64,000 nucleotides of DNA from NCBI GenBank assembly GCA_000727475.1, contig KL647288.1, positions 7,901,414 to 7,965,413 on the forward strand. Direction: 5' to 3'. A program made the position numbers and the translations under genes. Shown one piece after another: positions 1 to 23,941 of this stretch (positions within the stretch are counted from its first letter, which is position 1; every line of letters starts with the position of its first letter). A model generated the notes under the pieces. It saw only the letters and a list, made by a program, of their open reading frames with translations. It made no database searches and had not been told where the DNA came from. Source of the stretch: Sarcocystis neurona. Taxonomy: Eukaryota; Apicomplexa; Conoidasida; Eucoccidiorida; Sarcocystidae.

Positions 1-778
1 TCACTTCCAAGCTGACGCCTCGGCGTCTTAACAGGAGCTATTGACGTTGTTTGAGGCTTCAGTATTCTACAGAGCCCGAAGTACACACAGGGTTAGTATC
101 CTGCATCTACCAGCAGCCCTTGCACTTGAGGACAATAATCAGAAGGCTGAATGCGCTACTTCGTGTGTGTATATGTATATATATGTGAGCACGTAGCGTT
201 TCTGTAAAGCGTGGCACCACCACACGGCGAAAGAATACACATATGTGAATGCCTACACCCACGTACACACGTTCAGAGCATACGGGTCGCATCAACGTGT
301 GCGGCCGTGACAGCATTTCTTTTCGCGCGCAGCTGAATAGACTGGGCTTGTAAGTGACTACACACCTTCCCGTGTAAGTGATTCGAGCGTTCTTCCCAAT
401 TTAGACACTAGGCGCCTCAATTCGGCAGGTTTTCCTAATGGAAAGAGGGAGACCAGAGGGTGACAGGCTGGTGTAAGGAGCAGTCCACTTGTGTGCAGCG
501 CAAAAAGGGCACAAGGTGTGCTACACGCACCTAAAAGGGAAATAAGCTTCCCTTCTCTATACGCGGCCAAAGGACGGCGAATCGCCAGAGTATTCTGCAT
601 CGCACTGCTGCGTAGATCAGAGCAAACGCACGTTCTCGTTCTGCGGAGGCCCAAGAATAGCTTGTCTCAAACGTATTTCTAAAATGTCGAACTCAATTAG
701 ATCACCCCAAAACATCTGGTCGAAGAACGAAAAAGTCAACAAGCAATTTGGGAAAAGAGAGTATGTGTGTGTACGCTT

Positions 779-794
779 GTGTGTGTGTGTGTGT
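779..794. repeat. TG microsatellite
   Basis: An uninterrupted run of eight TG units, in the non-coding left flank. Confidence 0.9.
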
Positions 795-3782
795 CATTGC
801 ATGCAACTGAGAGAAATAAGATCTGTCAGCTTTTTAAGGCGCACTGCGAAGTGGATAAATTTTCTCGTTGTAACCTGCTGGTGCACCTGTGCTCAAGCGG
901 TGTACTCGTTACAAGTGTATATGCGTAGTATGTACAACGCGGTCATGTTGCGCCGTATAACGTACGATTGTGTCCGTACGTACCAAGAAGTCGCGCGCTG
1001 TTCAATGTGCGTTAATTGAAAAGAAAATAGTTAACGAACCTTGTTTCCATGCGGAGAGACAGGTGTTCTTCCCCCCCAATGCAGCACACGAGTCTTCACT
1101 GGTTCCCGGGGCCACCTGCGGCTGAAGCATCCTTACTCGGCAAAACTCAAAACCTTCACGACTCTTGTATTTCGCACGTTTCCCTCCTGACTGCAATTCC
1201 ACTAAACATTATACTAGTGAGACACCGTTTTGTGCATTTTTCTTTGTGCGTGAGTGAAAAAACTGCAGCTCAGAGGCACACGGGGTGCAATAGCAGCATT
1301 AACTCGTCTAAAACATGCTAATTACGGAAGGTGTTCAGTGGCGTAAGGTTTACAGCAGGAGTTCACAAGTGAGATTCACTTCTCCTCAAGCTCTCCAGCA
1401 CCTCCGTCTTACCGCATTTTTCTTGCTTCTTAGCGACATATAACGCATGTTTAGACAGACAGATATATTTTTTGGCTCGCAGAACCTGGTAACACAGCTC
1501 GGGCGGATACGGCCGCGATTGTGTAATACTGTTGTAAAGGTAGGTTCGTACGGATACGTAGAGCAGTCATATCTTAGGATGCACTCCAGACAGTACGTTC
1601 GAATTCCCCAGGGATTATTACGCCATCCTTAGGATTTTACGTGTCTGGAAAAAGCCAGGGGAGTCAAACGCTGACCGCCGTTTTCAACCGAACTCCCTCT
1701 TTGAAAACAGAGACCGCCCATGTGCTATGCTCATTGCCAGCTCCCACGTTTGTAGATAACGTGCACGAGCCTGCTCACTATAGCGTATGCAGGCTTGTGA
1801 TATGCCACTTTTCACGCCACGGTGTATCCGCTTTAAAAGTTTTGCTTCTTGAGAATACCGTAGACTCGTCAAGGCTGCTAACAGAGGTACACGTGCATAT
1901 ATGTCTGCATCGATAGACACGCACAACAAACACGTGTATACGCGAAAATACGCGTATTCTCGTCCTCGAGTGCTGCAGCCTCCTGTTGCTGCTAGAACAA
2001 CCGTACATTGAGACAGATATACTCTGCGGTCGGAGTCTCCTTTTTGTGTACTGCTGCTCAAAATTATATATCGTGGCCCTTAGGTGCATTCGATTCTAAA
2101 TGCTCGGCCTAACTCGGCAACGCACCTTTCCCGCCTCTGACGGTACGCATATGCGCACGTAGAGAGAGCCCCAAGCATAGCTACTCGGTGGTTATACAAG
2201 AGAGTAACGAGGATGATTACAGTTTGTGCGAATCTTAGACAAGCTGGTGAATATCAGTCTACATACGAGAAAATGCGGTGGCGTAGAATTCGGAGGACCT
2301 GGATGCGTGGGCAGGAGTAACTTGAAAGCCCTAACAGTCCTAATGAAGTTGTTTTCGTCCAGACCAGGAATTCATCGAATTAGATTTTTCCCAGTGTCAG
2401 CTGCTTGTTGGCACAGGCAGGCACAGCCTTACCAAGCAGCTCACGGGAGTTTGTGTAACCAAGCACCTCGTGATGACGCATGGACGCACAGATTTGCATC
2501 GTTTGCACTGAACAAATTTCTTGTCATCCTCTATGTGACTGTAAGGCGATGGGCTCGCGTGTGTCTGTGGGGATGTCGTGCGCTGCAATAAGGTCTGCCG
2601 CACAAAAGTGCTGTTCAACTCGACTGTGTATTCGGGCAGCCCAGGACGGTGCAGTGAGTAGGCGTCGCTCCTTTTTTCAGCTTAAGTTTCTCACGGAAAC
2701 TTTTCCTCAAAGCAAGTTAATGTCTGGACACATCTGTGCACGGTAAACAGTGTGTGCGCGAGTATGCATGTACAGATGTGAATCTGTGCAAGTTCGTGCA
2801 GAGGTTCGAATGGTGCGTGGCGAAAATGTTTCGCCTTTGCCAGTTCCCGAGTACTACGGAGGGCGCGACCGACTGCTGGCAAGCGAGTAACGGACAAACG
2901 CAGAGACACGCGTATAGGATGGTTCATCTACACATACATACTTACACACGCGTTCACGGACAGGATCGTTTTCTACCTTTCCCGCGTATGCAGTGTGCGT
3001 AGCGCTACGTAGGTGCGAATCACTTTCTACCAGGGCACCATACACTCATCATAAACACACGTATGTGACAGTTCAATAAAACTAGCAATTAACACTGCAC
3101 TGCGATAAATACGCCAAATCTCCACGTATCCATGCACATACAAATACGCATATACATATATATATATATACACGTGGATATATGTTTGCATATCTCTGTA
3201 ATACTGACGTTTCCGTAAGCATACATAAGGGGAGCTGCTTCAGGATGTTACCGGGCACAGATACGTGTTTACGTATGTATACACGCTTCTCCAAAAGCAA
3301 TGAAATTTATGTATGCGTATATATATACATACATATATACATCCTTACAAGTCAGTATATACATACACATGTATGCATATGTGTATAAACTACATTGTTT
3401 TACCACACGGGTCGCCTATCGTTATTCAGCGTACGTCTCGACTCGCGCAACCACTCAACCAACGAGACGTAGGTGGCTTCACTGCACGCCTGGCAAAAGC
3501 GAGGTCTGTCAGAAGTGTCAGTTCATTCACTTGTCTTCTAGAGATATTCCTCTATACATATTTATGAAAAGGACGTGGGGGTACGGCGCGTGTACCTTCG
3601 GCCTCAGCGTATCCGTATACGCTGTACACACGCATCATAAGTGCGTCTCCACTGACCACTACACGCTTCCTATGTAGATATACACATACACGTCTGGCTT
3701 CCGTGCAATTTCGTCCCTTCTATCTTCATACAAAGATACAGACACATGTACACAGAAGTACGCATGTATGTGGAGGAAAATT

Positions 3783-3807
3783 TATATATATATATATATA
3801 TATATAT
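3783..3807. repeat. TA microsatellite
   Basis: An uninterrupted alternating TA run of about 25 bases in the left flank, the longest in the first 9 kb. Confidence 0.95.
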
Positions 3808-5094
3808 GTGCAGACGGAGCGTTAGACAGAGCATCTTCCATACCTACACGTACGCAAATACGTGTAAGTAGACGTGTACGGATCTACGTGTATCATCTGA
3901 CATACTTAGAACTTTTAACATGTGTAGTAAGCTAACAAGAGCCCGGCGCGTCGATGCGTCGAAATCCGTGCGTTGTACCTACACGTCTTTCAACCGCGCG
4001 TATAAATAACTACACATAAACACTTACACATACATACAGAGTTTATGGATACATACGTGTGGCGCGCATAGACACTCTCGCAGCCACGTGATGAAATAAA
4101 CGCTACGTGGGTCGAATAACTACGAAGAGGCTCCCCACAAACACTAGCGTGTAGACGAATTCTTTTGCAAAGCACACCTGTGTATACCTCTACCCACACG
4201 AGTGCAGTTGATGGAAATGTACAAATGTTAATATTCCAGACAATCCTACAAATTCTAGATGCTGGCAAAGCATACACACGTACGTATATACATACGTGTA
4301 CACATAGATATATATGTACGTATATACACACACACACTTACAAACGTACACGTGTATTTCTCATAGGTGACCTCGTGTGACACTGTTCAATCGAACACGT
4401 ACGTGTGCGCACAGGTCTTCAGCTAGTTCCACGACGTATACGAATGCAGACCGACGACAGACTTTGCTCCTCTCTACTTTGTTTGCGCGGCTTGTGAACT
4501 CCACTTCTATAAGTAGAAGACGTTGACACCCCGCGGGAGCGGGTGCTGCGTTCCACACGTCCAAGTCGCAGAATTTCTTCTTCACAGTCGTGCATCTGCA
4601 CGTGCGCTACTGAAAAGACTGTTTCATACGTATCTGGTTGCAGATACGTCTCTCAGCGTGAGTCCTTAGGTATCCATAGGAAAGTGAGCGATGCCCGGGA
4701 ACCCTGTTTCAATATCACCTGAGCATCTACTACGTCTTTTGAGTAAATGTGCAGGTCCACACACACGATGTAGATGTTTGTAGACCTGTTTATACATGCA
4801 GACAAATAAACACATACATGTAGTATACGCGTACACATGTGGATACACATACGCGTGAAGCTTTCTCCTTCTCTTTTTCTGTCTCTCTATATCTGTATAC
4901 TCTGCTACTACGCACCCGCACAATACGAATTCTACATGTGTGTGCAGCCTTTTCTCTGTGTGTATGTGTGTGTGTATGTACGTGTGTACATCTTTTTCTC
5001 TGCCAGCCGACGCTACGACTGCTCCTGTTGCACGCGGTACGCCTTCGCCCGCGCGCTCCCAGACGAGCCCGTATGTGCTGCTGCTGTTGTTCTG

Positions 5095-16611
<11,517 letters not shown>

Positions 16612-18218
16612 TCTGCAGTCTCGGAAAGGAGAATGACGGCGCTTGCTAGGCGTGAAGAATTCCAACTACAAGCACTGTTTCGAGTTGTGGATATCCATAA
16701 AATGTACACGGACGCGTAGGTGAGAAGGGGGGATGGCGAGGGGAGAAAGAATGAGGTAGAACACACAGGAGGCCCACAGCTCGCATCTACCACTGGAAGT
16801 GGAACCCGCTGACCTCCAAGGAACGAACGAAGGACCGGTAGGCGTAGGCGCAGGCTTCTCCTAGCGAGACTAAAGCGGCGCAGGAAACAAATCATCGAGT
16901 TTCAACAGAACAAACGGGTCAAGTGGAGTTTCGCGAGAAAATTCGGAGTCTCTGTCGCCGAAATTTCTGTCGTACCTCCGGTGTTCAGACGCCCGCTTGC
17001 TATTGCTGGCAGTTTAGTGTTCGAGGTAACTGCGCGCGTTGTAATGTCACTATTTGGTCCGTTTCGCCGCTGACAGGCACAAAGAAAGAGGCCCTAAATT
17101 CATCGCCTTTTTCTCTGGATGATGTACGTGAAACGTCTGCACAGCTGTGCAAGGATTCCCAGTACGCAAGATGACAGATAAAGACACACACACAAAAAAT
17201 ACAGGGTCCCCTCTTGGAAAACGAAGGCAGAGGTAACGGCCACTCAGAAGGAGAAAACCGAAGACTCAAGGGATGCGGGAAGTGTTAGAATACTGACAGG
17301 TCTGTACTGTCAAATGGAAAAACCGTGTGCCGATACACACTCACTGCTTAGGTGTGATACTCAGCGAAAGCAGGCGTCGCATTTCGCGTTCTTATCCTCG
17401 ACGAGGGAAGTTCTTCGAAGGGAACAGCACAGCTACAGATTCCAGGGAAATGCGCGATTGCATTGCGAAAGAAATTGGGGAAGGACTGTAAGACAAAGAA
17501 AAGTCAAAAGTGCACACGCTGCCCCACAACGACGAGCTATCGGCCCGAGGCGGGAAAAATGTAAATGATGCTCGGAGTAGGTGTACGTGGAACTGCAAAC
17601 TTGGAGAGCGCGTGTATACACACATATATATGTATGTAGACAGAGAGCGAGTTGGTGAGTCGAAGAGAAAACACCCAGTGGGCCCTATGCTCTCTGCTTG
17701 TCTTTTGTCTCGTGTCAGGTCGTCAATGTGTAGGCCCCTCCACTGCCGGCGAACGGGTAGTTAGGCATTCGTCACAGGTGTTACGGAGAGTTGCACCATC
17801 GCTCGGCACTCCATCTACTTTTTGCGAATCACTGCTTTCTCATTGTCCTTCTGTATGCTTCGGTGCTAGGTCGTCGTGATTGTTCGAAAGAGAGTTAAGC
17901 ACTGTGCAACCCGTCCTTTCGAACTGAAGCCACTGGGGGTCGCGGACGCATGCACCCCCCAGGCGCTGCGCAGCAGGAAAGCTAGACCACGCTGTTGTGT
18001 GTCAGGGGCGGAAACTGAATGTTTGAAGGCACTCAGGGAAGAATTGCAGGAAATTTAGAAGAATATGCGCAGTACAGCCGTAGCGTGGTTATGTCGCTTT
18101 TGATAATTAGATCCACAACAGGGAAGAAGGGAGTTCTTGCAGCACTTCCCAGAAACCGAGAGGGTTTGGAAGAGCAAGTGGCTGGAAGAGGGAAGAACGG
18201 AAGAGAGTGAGGGAAAAG

Positions 18219-18815
18219 CACGTCAACGCCTAATTCGTAGGGCCTGAAAAGACACACTTTTCCACGTAAAATGTTTCAACGGAAGTGTTCAGTGGAAGGG
18301 CGGGAGGAAGCGTGAAGTAATAATTCCATTTTAGGAGAGAGACGACACACAAAAGGCGAACCCGTCGCCTTGCAGGTGCAAAATGCAGGCTAAGACCTAG
18401 ACAACGATACACAACCAACGACAATAACTGTGCTTTGTATATGAGAAGAACAGCAGAGACTGGGGGGAAAAACAGGTCGACACCTAGCTTATACGGCCTG
18501 AAAGAACAAATATTTCGACCCAGAGTGTGTCGACGGAAGACTCCAGTAGAGGGGCGGGGAAAAGTACGAAGTGATGATTTTATTTTAGAGGAAGACACTG
18601 GGTGGAAGACACGCGGACACCTAGGGTCTAAAAAGACACACTTCTACAGGCGAACTGTATAAACGAAAGAGAGGCCAGTAGAAGGACGCGAACAAGTGTG
18701 AAATCGTGATTCCAGTGGAGACGAGATACGACACACACAGAGCGAACTTGTCGCCTTGTACAAGCAGAAAGCAGGCTAAGATATGGGCAAAGGTACACAG
18801 ACAATGACAACAACT
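18219..18815. repeat. Decayed tandem repeat, three copies of about 200 bases
   Basis: Three related segments start near 18219, 18476 and 18611. Shared words in order: a CACCTA/CGCCTA start, GGCCTGAAA or GTCTAAAAA followed by GACACACTT, a run like CCAGTAGAAGG or AGTAGAGGGGCGG, GTGA(T/A)GATT or CGTGATTCCA, GACACACA, then GAACTTGTCGCCTTG or GAACCCGTCGCCTTG, GCAGGCTAAGA and GACAACAACTG. The middle copy keeps only the first half. Divergence is high, so the repeat is old. I do not recognise the element. Confidence 0.75.
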
Positions 18816-19483
18816 GCTTTTTGTAGTGAGTGAGCCGGCCTCACGGGAGAACTAACACAAACATGGAAATTCAGAGATGGCTGCTTTAAATGGTCTGGAA
18901 TGTGTCGTAAACGTTGTTTGACATATCTACTTATTTGTCTGAACACAGTCACCACGGTAGACCGTGACCGCTGCCAACGAGAGTATAACGTATGCGTGTA
19001 CAGGGGAGAAAAAATTGGAAAAATTCTCTCTGGACAATTGCGGAGGATGAGAAGAGCTTTCGGAGTGTCTGCGAACGACAATTGGACACAAATGGGACTT
19101 TTGATAGATACCTAACCCAACCCAACTATATTTGCGTCGCGCACTGCTGCCTAGCGGTGAAACAAAGTGGTTGCTTACGACGACGAGTATCTCATAGATA
19201 TGCGGTACGGATATCGATTTATAACGGAAGTTATACATGCACTTGAGGCAACAGCAGAGGCTAGATATGAAGAGTAAAATATATGAAGAGGAACAACGGG
19301 CCAACGAGTGTGTGTACACCTACATGATTAGATAAATAGAAATGCTATCCAATCTTCAGAATGTAATGGATCGTGGTACGTAATATGCTAGGTAAAGTAA
19401 GGTTACTGTCACTGAGCAGTATTAATTCACGGAGGAGGTAGACTACACACGCGCCCACACAGTAACTTCGCATTCATATATAC

Positions 19484-19499
19484 ATATATATATATATAT
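19484..19499. repeat. TA microsatellite
   Basis: The only long alternating TA run in the repeat-poor interval. Confidence 0.9.
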
Positions 19500-20073
19500 G
19501 TATATGTACTAGTATTTTCTGATGCCCAAAAAACGGAAAGGTGTAGTGAAGGTGGAACGCATGCCAAGAATAAATCGAAGGCCTATAGCATTTATACAGG
19601 TACGTTTGAATATATGAGTTAAAACGTGAGTATGGATCAACACTTGGTCTCATTCTCCATGCTTACGTGTAGGTCTCTATGGGGGCATCAGACTCGGCCT
19701 GTAACTGTGTACTAAACTACACGCACGCCTCTCCATACTTCTATGCAGCTGTACTTGTGACGTAAGCGACCGCGCGTCGTGGAGAGGCAACCAATTACAC
19801 ATGACTCCCTCAACTGGGAATTTTAGAAAGAATACTTCCAGTTACGTATATATATTCGTATTCACGTATCTGTTTCTCTCGTTAGGACAACGACAATATC
19901 ATGGAGCTGCTGTGCGTTCTATCGTGCATTCTTAGGTGAACAGCCTGTTTATCTCTGAAACACCCTACCGGCACCTGCCCGGCGCGATTGCAGACCACCT
20001 TTTCGTCGAGTAGGAAGCTGTGTGTAAGTCTGTGGATAGCAGTTGCAGACGAACGTAGGAATTAAATCTGGCT

Positions 20074-20104
20074 AAAAGAGGCTCCGATTGAAGCCTCTTT
20101 TTTT
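20074..20104. other. Perfect 10-bp hairpin followed by a T run
   Basis: AAAAGAGGCT at 20074-20083 pairs exactly with AGCCTCTTTT at 20092-20101, with an 8-base loop, and seven T residues run from 20098 to 20104. A T run after a stem can end an RNA polymerase III transcript, so a small non-coding RNA upstream on the plus strand is possible. I could not identify one, so the function is unknown. Confidence 0.6.
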
Positions 20105-23100
20105 GACTGTAGATGATTTAGCATTCCAGTCAAGACTCCCTCTGCCTTCGTCGTGGGCGTCAACTCTCTAATAATCTACTCGTTCGTTGTAATCTAGTTT
20201 GGGCAATCAAGCGCCTATCCACTACACAGACTTTACAATATGGATGTCTCTGTGCGACTTTTTGACATGCATATATGCTCATTCCGTGAACGTAGCATTC
20301 CAGCGTTATCAATCCCTGCATCCTTTTTCTATTCGCGCAGACGGAGTATACACAGAGGTAGCATGCTGCATCTGCCTGCGCTTCTTCGCAACACAATCCA
20401 CTCACGCGTAAACGTCCGTGTGCTGGTGTCTTAGCCCACTGCCTGCGTTGCCGATAGAGCGGGCTACACAGTGATGGCCGGTGCTGTATCTGAGCCACAC
20501 AGCTCAGCAAGCAAGCCCTTTCACGTGCTTTCTCTCTTCTACACGTAACTCGACAATGTTTTTATCGGGCCACGCGAACCAGGTGACTGCCGTGTAACTG
20601 ATTGGTCACACGATTATGTATTCTTCGAGGCAGCCGCAAGCACGTATACGCACACGTGTGTACGTACGTTCCCCCCTTTCCCCAGGATGTGCACAGGTAA
20701 GTTTCGATAAAGGTTTGTACACTCACAAGCATATATAACTATGGTGAAAGCATCTTCCCGTTCCTGATTCCCTTCCATTATCGACGGTGCACGACAATGA
20801 CGTGTACGTCTTGTTTCCTGTAAGTGTCTACGTTTACACGTTCTGCCCACTTGAAAGAACCTAAGGATAAGCTAACGACGATGCTGCAGCCGCAGCACTT
20901 CTGCAGGAGCAGAACGCTTTGATTTATCGACTTCAGTATCGAAACGAGACTAACGTGTACCCACTGTACGCGGCGTGTGGCAGATACGTACACGACAGCT
21001 ATAGAGAATCTGCGGAAGTAGCCTAAGAATACGCAGCAGAGACATACTCATCCGACTCTGTGTCATCCTAACAAGAAACGTCATCTGCGCACTCTAGTTA
21101 AGGGGATCGCATTAACATCGGTGCGTTGCACACTACAACGGCGGAGTGTGGACACGCAAACTGCACGGTGGTCTTTCAGGCAACCCAACACACTCTACCG
21201 TTGTCTCCCTCACTGCGCGGAATCTTTTTAAAAACGAAAGGGGTGTCAAATAAATACTCTGAGTCGTTGATTTTGAGGCCGCTTTCGCCTATATCAGTGC
21301 TACGTAGACTAGCAAGTGTAATCGCACGAGGAGGGTTGCGGCCGTCTCTAGGTATGTGTCGGTACAAGAACAGCTAACAGTTTTCCGCATCTCATGAAGT
21401 ATTACTTGTTTACGTCCACATCGGACAAAGAGGTATACACGTGGCCATTCGAAGATGATATAAGAGCACAGAGTTACATATGTGACACACAATTATACCT
21501 GGATCGACCCCATTATACCTGTGGTTTTTCATCGGGTACGAAAGCGCTGGCCGGGCAAGGCACCAACTACAGAGTCGAGTCTCTCGTCGTATCGGTGGTA
21601 ACCGAGAAGTTTCGAGCACGCCCACTGGAGTACGCAGATACTCACACATACGCGTACAATAGGGTGGTTTTTCACAGCGGATATCTGTGCATGACAGTAG
21701 TGAGCGGCGAATGCTCTGCTCTGATAACTCTGACTGGTCGCAGATGTTTTGCACCTCGTACACCGCTAATTTTTCCCTCGTGGCACGGCTGAATCGCAGG
21801 GGTAAGACGCTGTATGCCTCACGACGACACAGTGTGGCGCCTCAGTTCTTTACAGGTTTTCCGGGTTAGTTGGGTCCTTTTCCCCTTCGGGACTCCGAAT
21901 TGGTGTCACTGTGTAACAATGCCTTGGAGCCGGTGGATGCGATGTGCCACACACACGCAGTAAACTGCGGTACGCCCACCTTGTTGCTGCGGTTACGTAT
22001 GCTTCGTGGTGGTGCGGAACGAATACCCAGTGAATACAGCTGTGTGCGTCTGACATACCATAGAGATCTCTGTGTCACACGTTCGTTGTATGATTGCGGG
22101 AGAGCTTGGTTGAGTGCACAAATCTGTAGGTCAGTCCATTCTGCGTATTCGAAGAGACTGCTGTAGCAATGTGTAAGCGAGCAGCAGTCGGCGCTGGGTG
22201 TAGACTGGAGAGCACGCTGTCCACATTCCCATGATAGAACGTGGGGGTGCGGTACACAGCAGGCGGAAGATTAGCCTTTGATGTCCACCCCCTACAAGCA
22301 GCTCCTATGTGCATGAAGTGCGTCTACAAAAGGGAAACGTGCTTCTTCCGGGCTTGGCTTTTCTTTCCGCACTTTCCTCCCCCTCGTCTAACTCGGCATC
22401 TGACACACCGTTGCATCCCAACACCGGGGAAGGGACATGTGGCATGGGTTTGACGTCCTCTGTTTTCCCCTTTTACCACTCAAGACGCGGCTTTCCAGTC
22501 AACTACAACCATTTTTTGCCATTTCGCTGAGGCTTATTGCATTTTTGGTCTTTGCGAGACTGTCTCACGTCAACGGATTTTTGGTGCGCTTTCGTATTGC
22601 GTTCCGCGGTGCTGCACGCGTGGCACGGCTGCGGGAACACGTGTGCGTGCAGATGGCTTCTATGTATTTGGAGCTTGCGCCTGTAAAAGTACAACTCCCT
22701 CGGTGAACCAAATGCAAGGGGCAAACACCTACCCCTTTCGGTTTACTTTCTTCGCGTCGTCCCTTCTTCTCCCCTCCGTGACGCACGTGCGTCTTAATTG
22801 CGTGTCTTCGTGCGGCACACGCAGCGCTCTGGCTCCCTCATTTGCGCCCAAAAAAAGGTTCGCTCTTGGCATTCAGCGGACCCGCCGCGTACTGACACCA
22901 CGTTCCGTTCTTTTATAAGTGCACGTTTTTCATGCCAAGAGATCTGGATCCCGGCCTTCCTGTCACCGTCAAAAGGGAATTTCAGCTAGCCAGTAACTGC
23001 TAGCGCAAGCACATCTCCTGCAAATTTGCCGTGTACGTACGACCCTATTCTCTCCATGACCCCTCAGTCTGCCCGTGTCCTTGTCCGCAGTGTCCGCCTG

Positions 23101-23941
23101 TGACGTACGTGTCGCCGTCCGAATCACGTCATTTGTCTTTCGCTTGATAGTAAAATATTCCTCGCACCAAGTGTTTGAACCTACGCCTCCAATCTGCTGT
23201 GTGACTACGTGTAGGTGTAGTGGGTGAGCGTGGATTTCCACGTGCGACAGGATCCTCCTTCTGTGCCGCTTGAATGGGCTGGCAGGCACGCAGCGACCCG
23301 CACTACGTCTGCGCTTGCAAGCCTTGCAGCAACGCTGAATACGACACCGTTATTCCCCGCGATGGACAACTCTGGAATTTTATTGTGTGTTTCCGTGCTG
23401 TTTTATGGCTCGTCGTATAAGGAGAATTTCCATGAAGCGTAGATACGCGCACCGCGTCGGGCGGCATACTCTCACAATCCGCGAAAGGTGCGCGCCGTGG
23501 ATATCTCGTTTTTGCACTTCTCTCTAGTGTTTCCTTTGGTCACCTGCCTAAATCTCGTGCAACTTCGTGATTTTTAGGCGGGGAAACGACAGTTTTGAGC
23601 AGCGCGCACGCAGGCGTCACCATCCGGCGTCGTCCCCCCGTCGGCACAACCTTCCGCACCACTTTGTGTGGTTAGAAGTGTTTCTTAGTTTTTGTCGTAC
23701 TATAGTCAACTCCAGGTGCTGGATGCGCGACCTTTCGGCGGCTCCCGCTATAACTGGAAGGCATATTCGGGGCGCGGCTCCAAATCCCCACGAAGTGCAG
23801 ACCTTGTCCCCTGGTTGATTCCCGTCCGCCGCCAAGCGCCTTTGGGTTATTTTTGTGAAGAGGTATTCTCCACGGCCCACACTGGCGGAAGATAGTTCGA
23901 CCACTTCGACACGGTGGGACCGCTGTTTTGCCATAAACGGC

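Larger units (their letters stand above)
1..5094. other. Gene-free flank rich in AT/TG microsatellites
   Basis: No reading frame here shows a recognisable domain. The sequence is a mosaic of TA and TG runs and short ACGTA-type words, with open frames that mostly translate to Tyr/Ile/His/Val strings from those repeats. The part next to 5094 should hold the 3' UTR of the minus-strand epimerase gene. No polyadenylation signal could be assigned with confidence. Confidence 0.6.
16612..23941. other. Repeat-poor intergenic region between divergent genes
   Basis: It separates the minus-strand epimerase start from the plus-strand PWWP gene start, so both promoters should lie here. Triplet tracts are absent and only one sizeable TA run is present (19484-19499). 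It holds the decayed tandem repeat at 18219-18815 and the hairpin at 20074-20104. Open frames of up to about 130 codons exist, for example at 21394-21792, but none has a domain or a coding look I can defend. Confidence 0.6.

Noticed and set aside
2795..2815. GGTTCGAATGG, similar to a tRNA B box
   Set aside because: The flanking bases do not form a T-arm stem and there is no A box or acceptor stem at the right distance.
20074..20104. Reading the hairpin and T run as a bacterial-type terminator
   Set aside because: The host is clearly eukaryotic (spliced genes), so this reading does not apply; kept only as a structural feature.
21394..21792. 132-codon plus-strand frame in the repeat-poor interval
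   Set aside because: No motif, no splice partner and no composition shift distinguishes it from chance.
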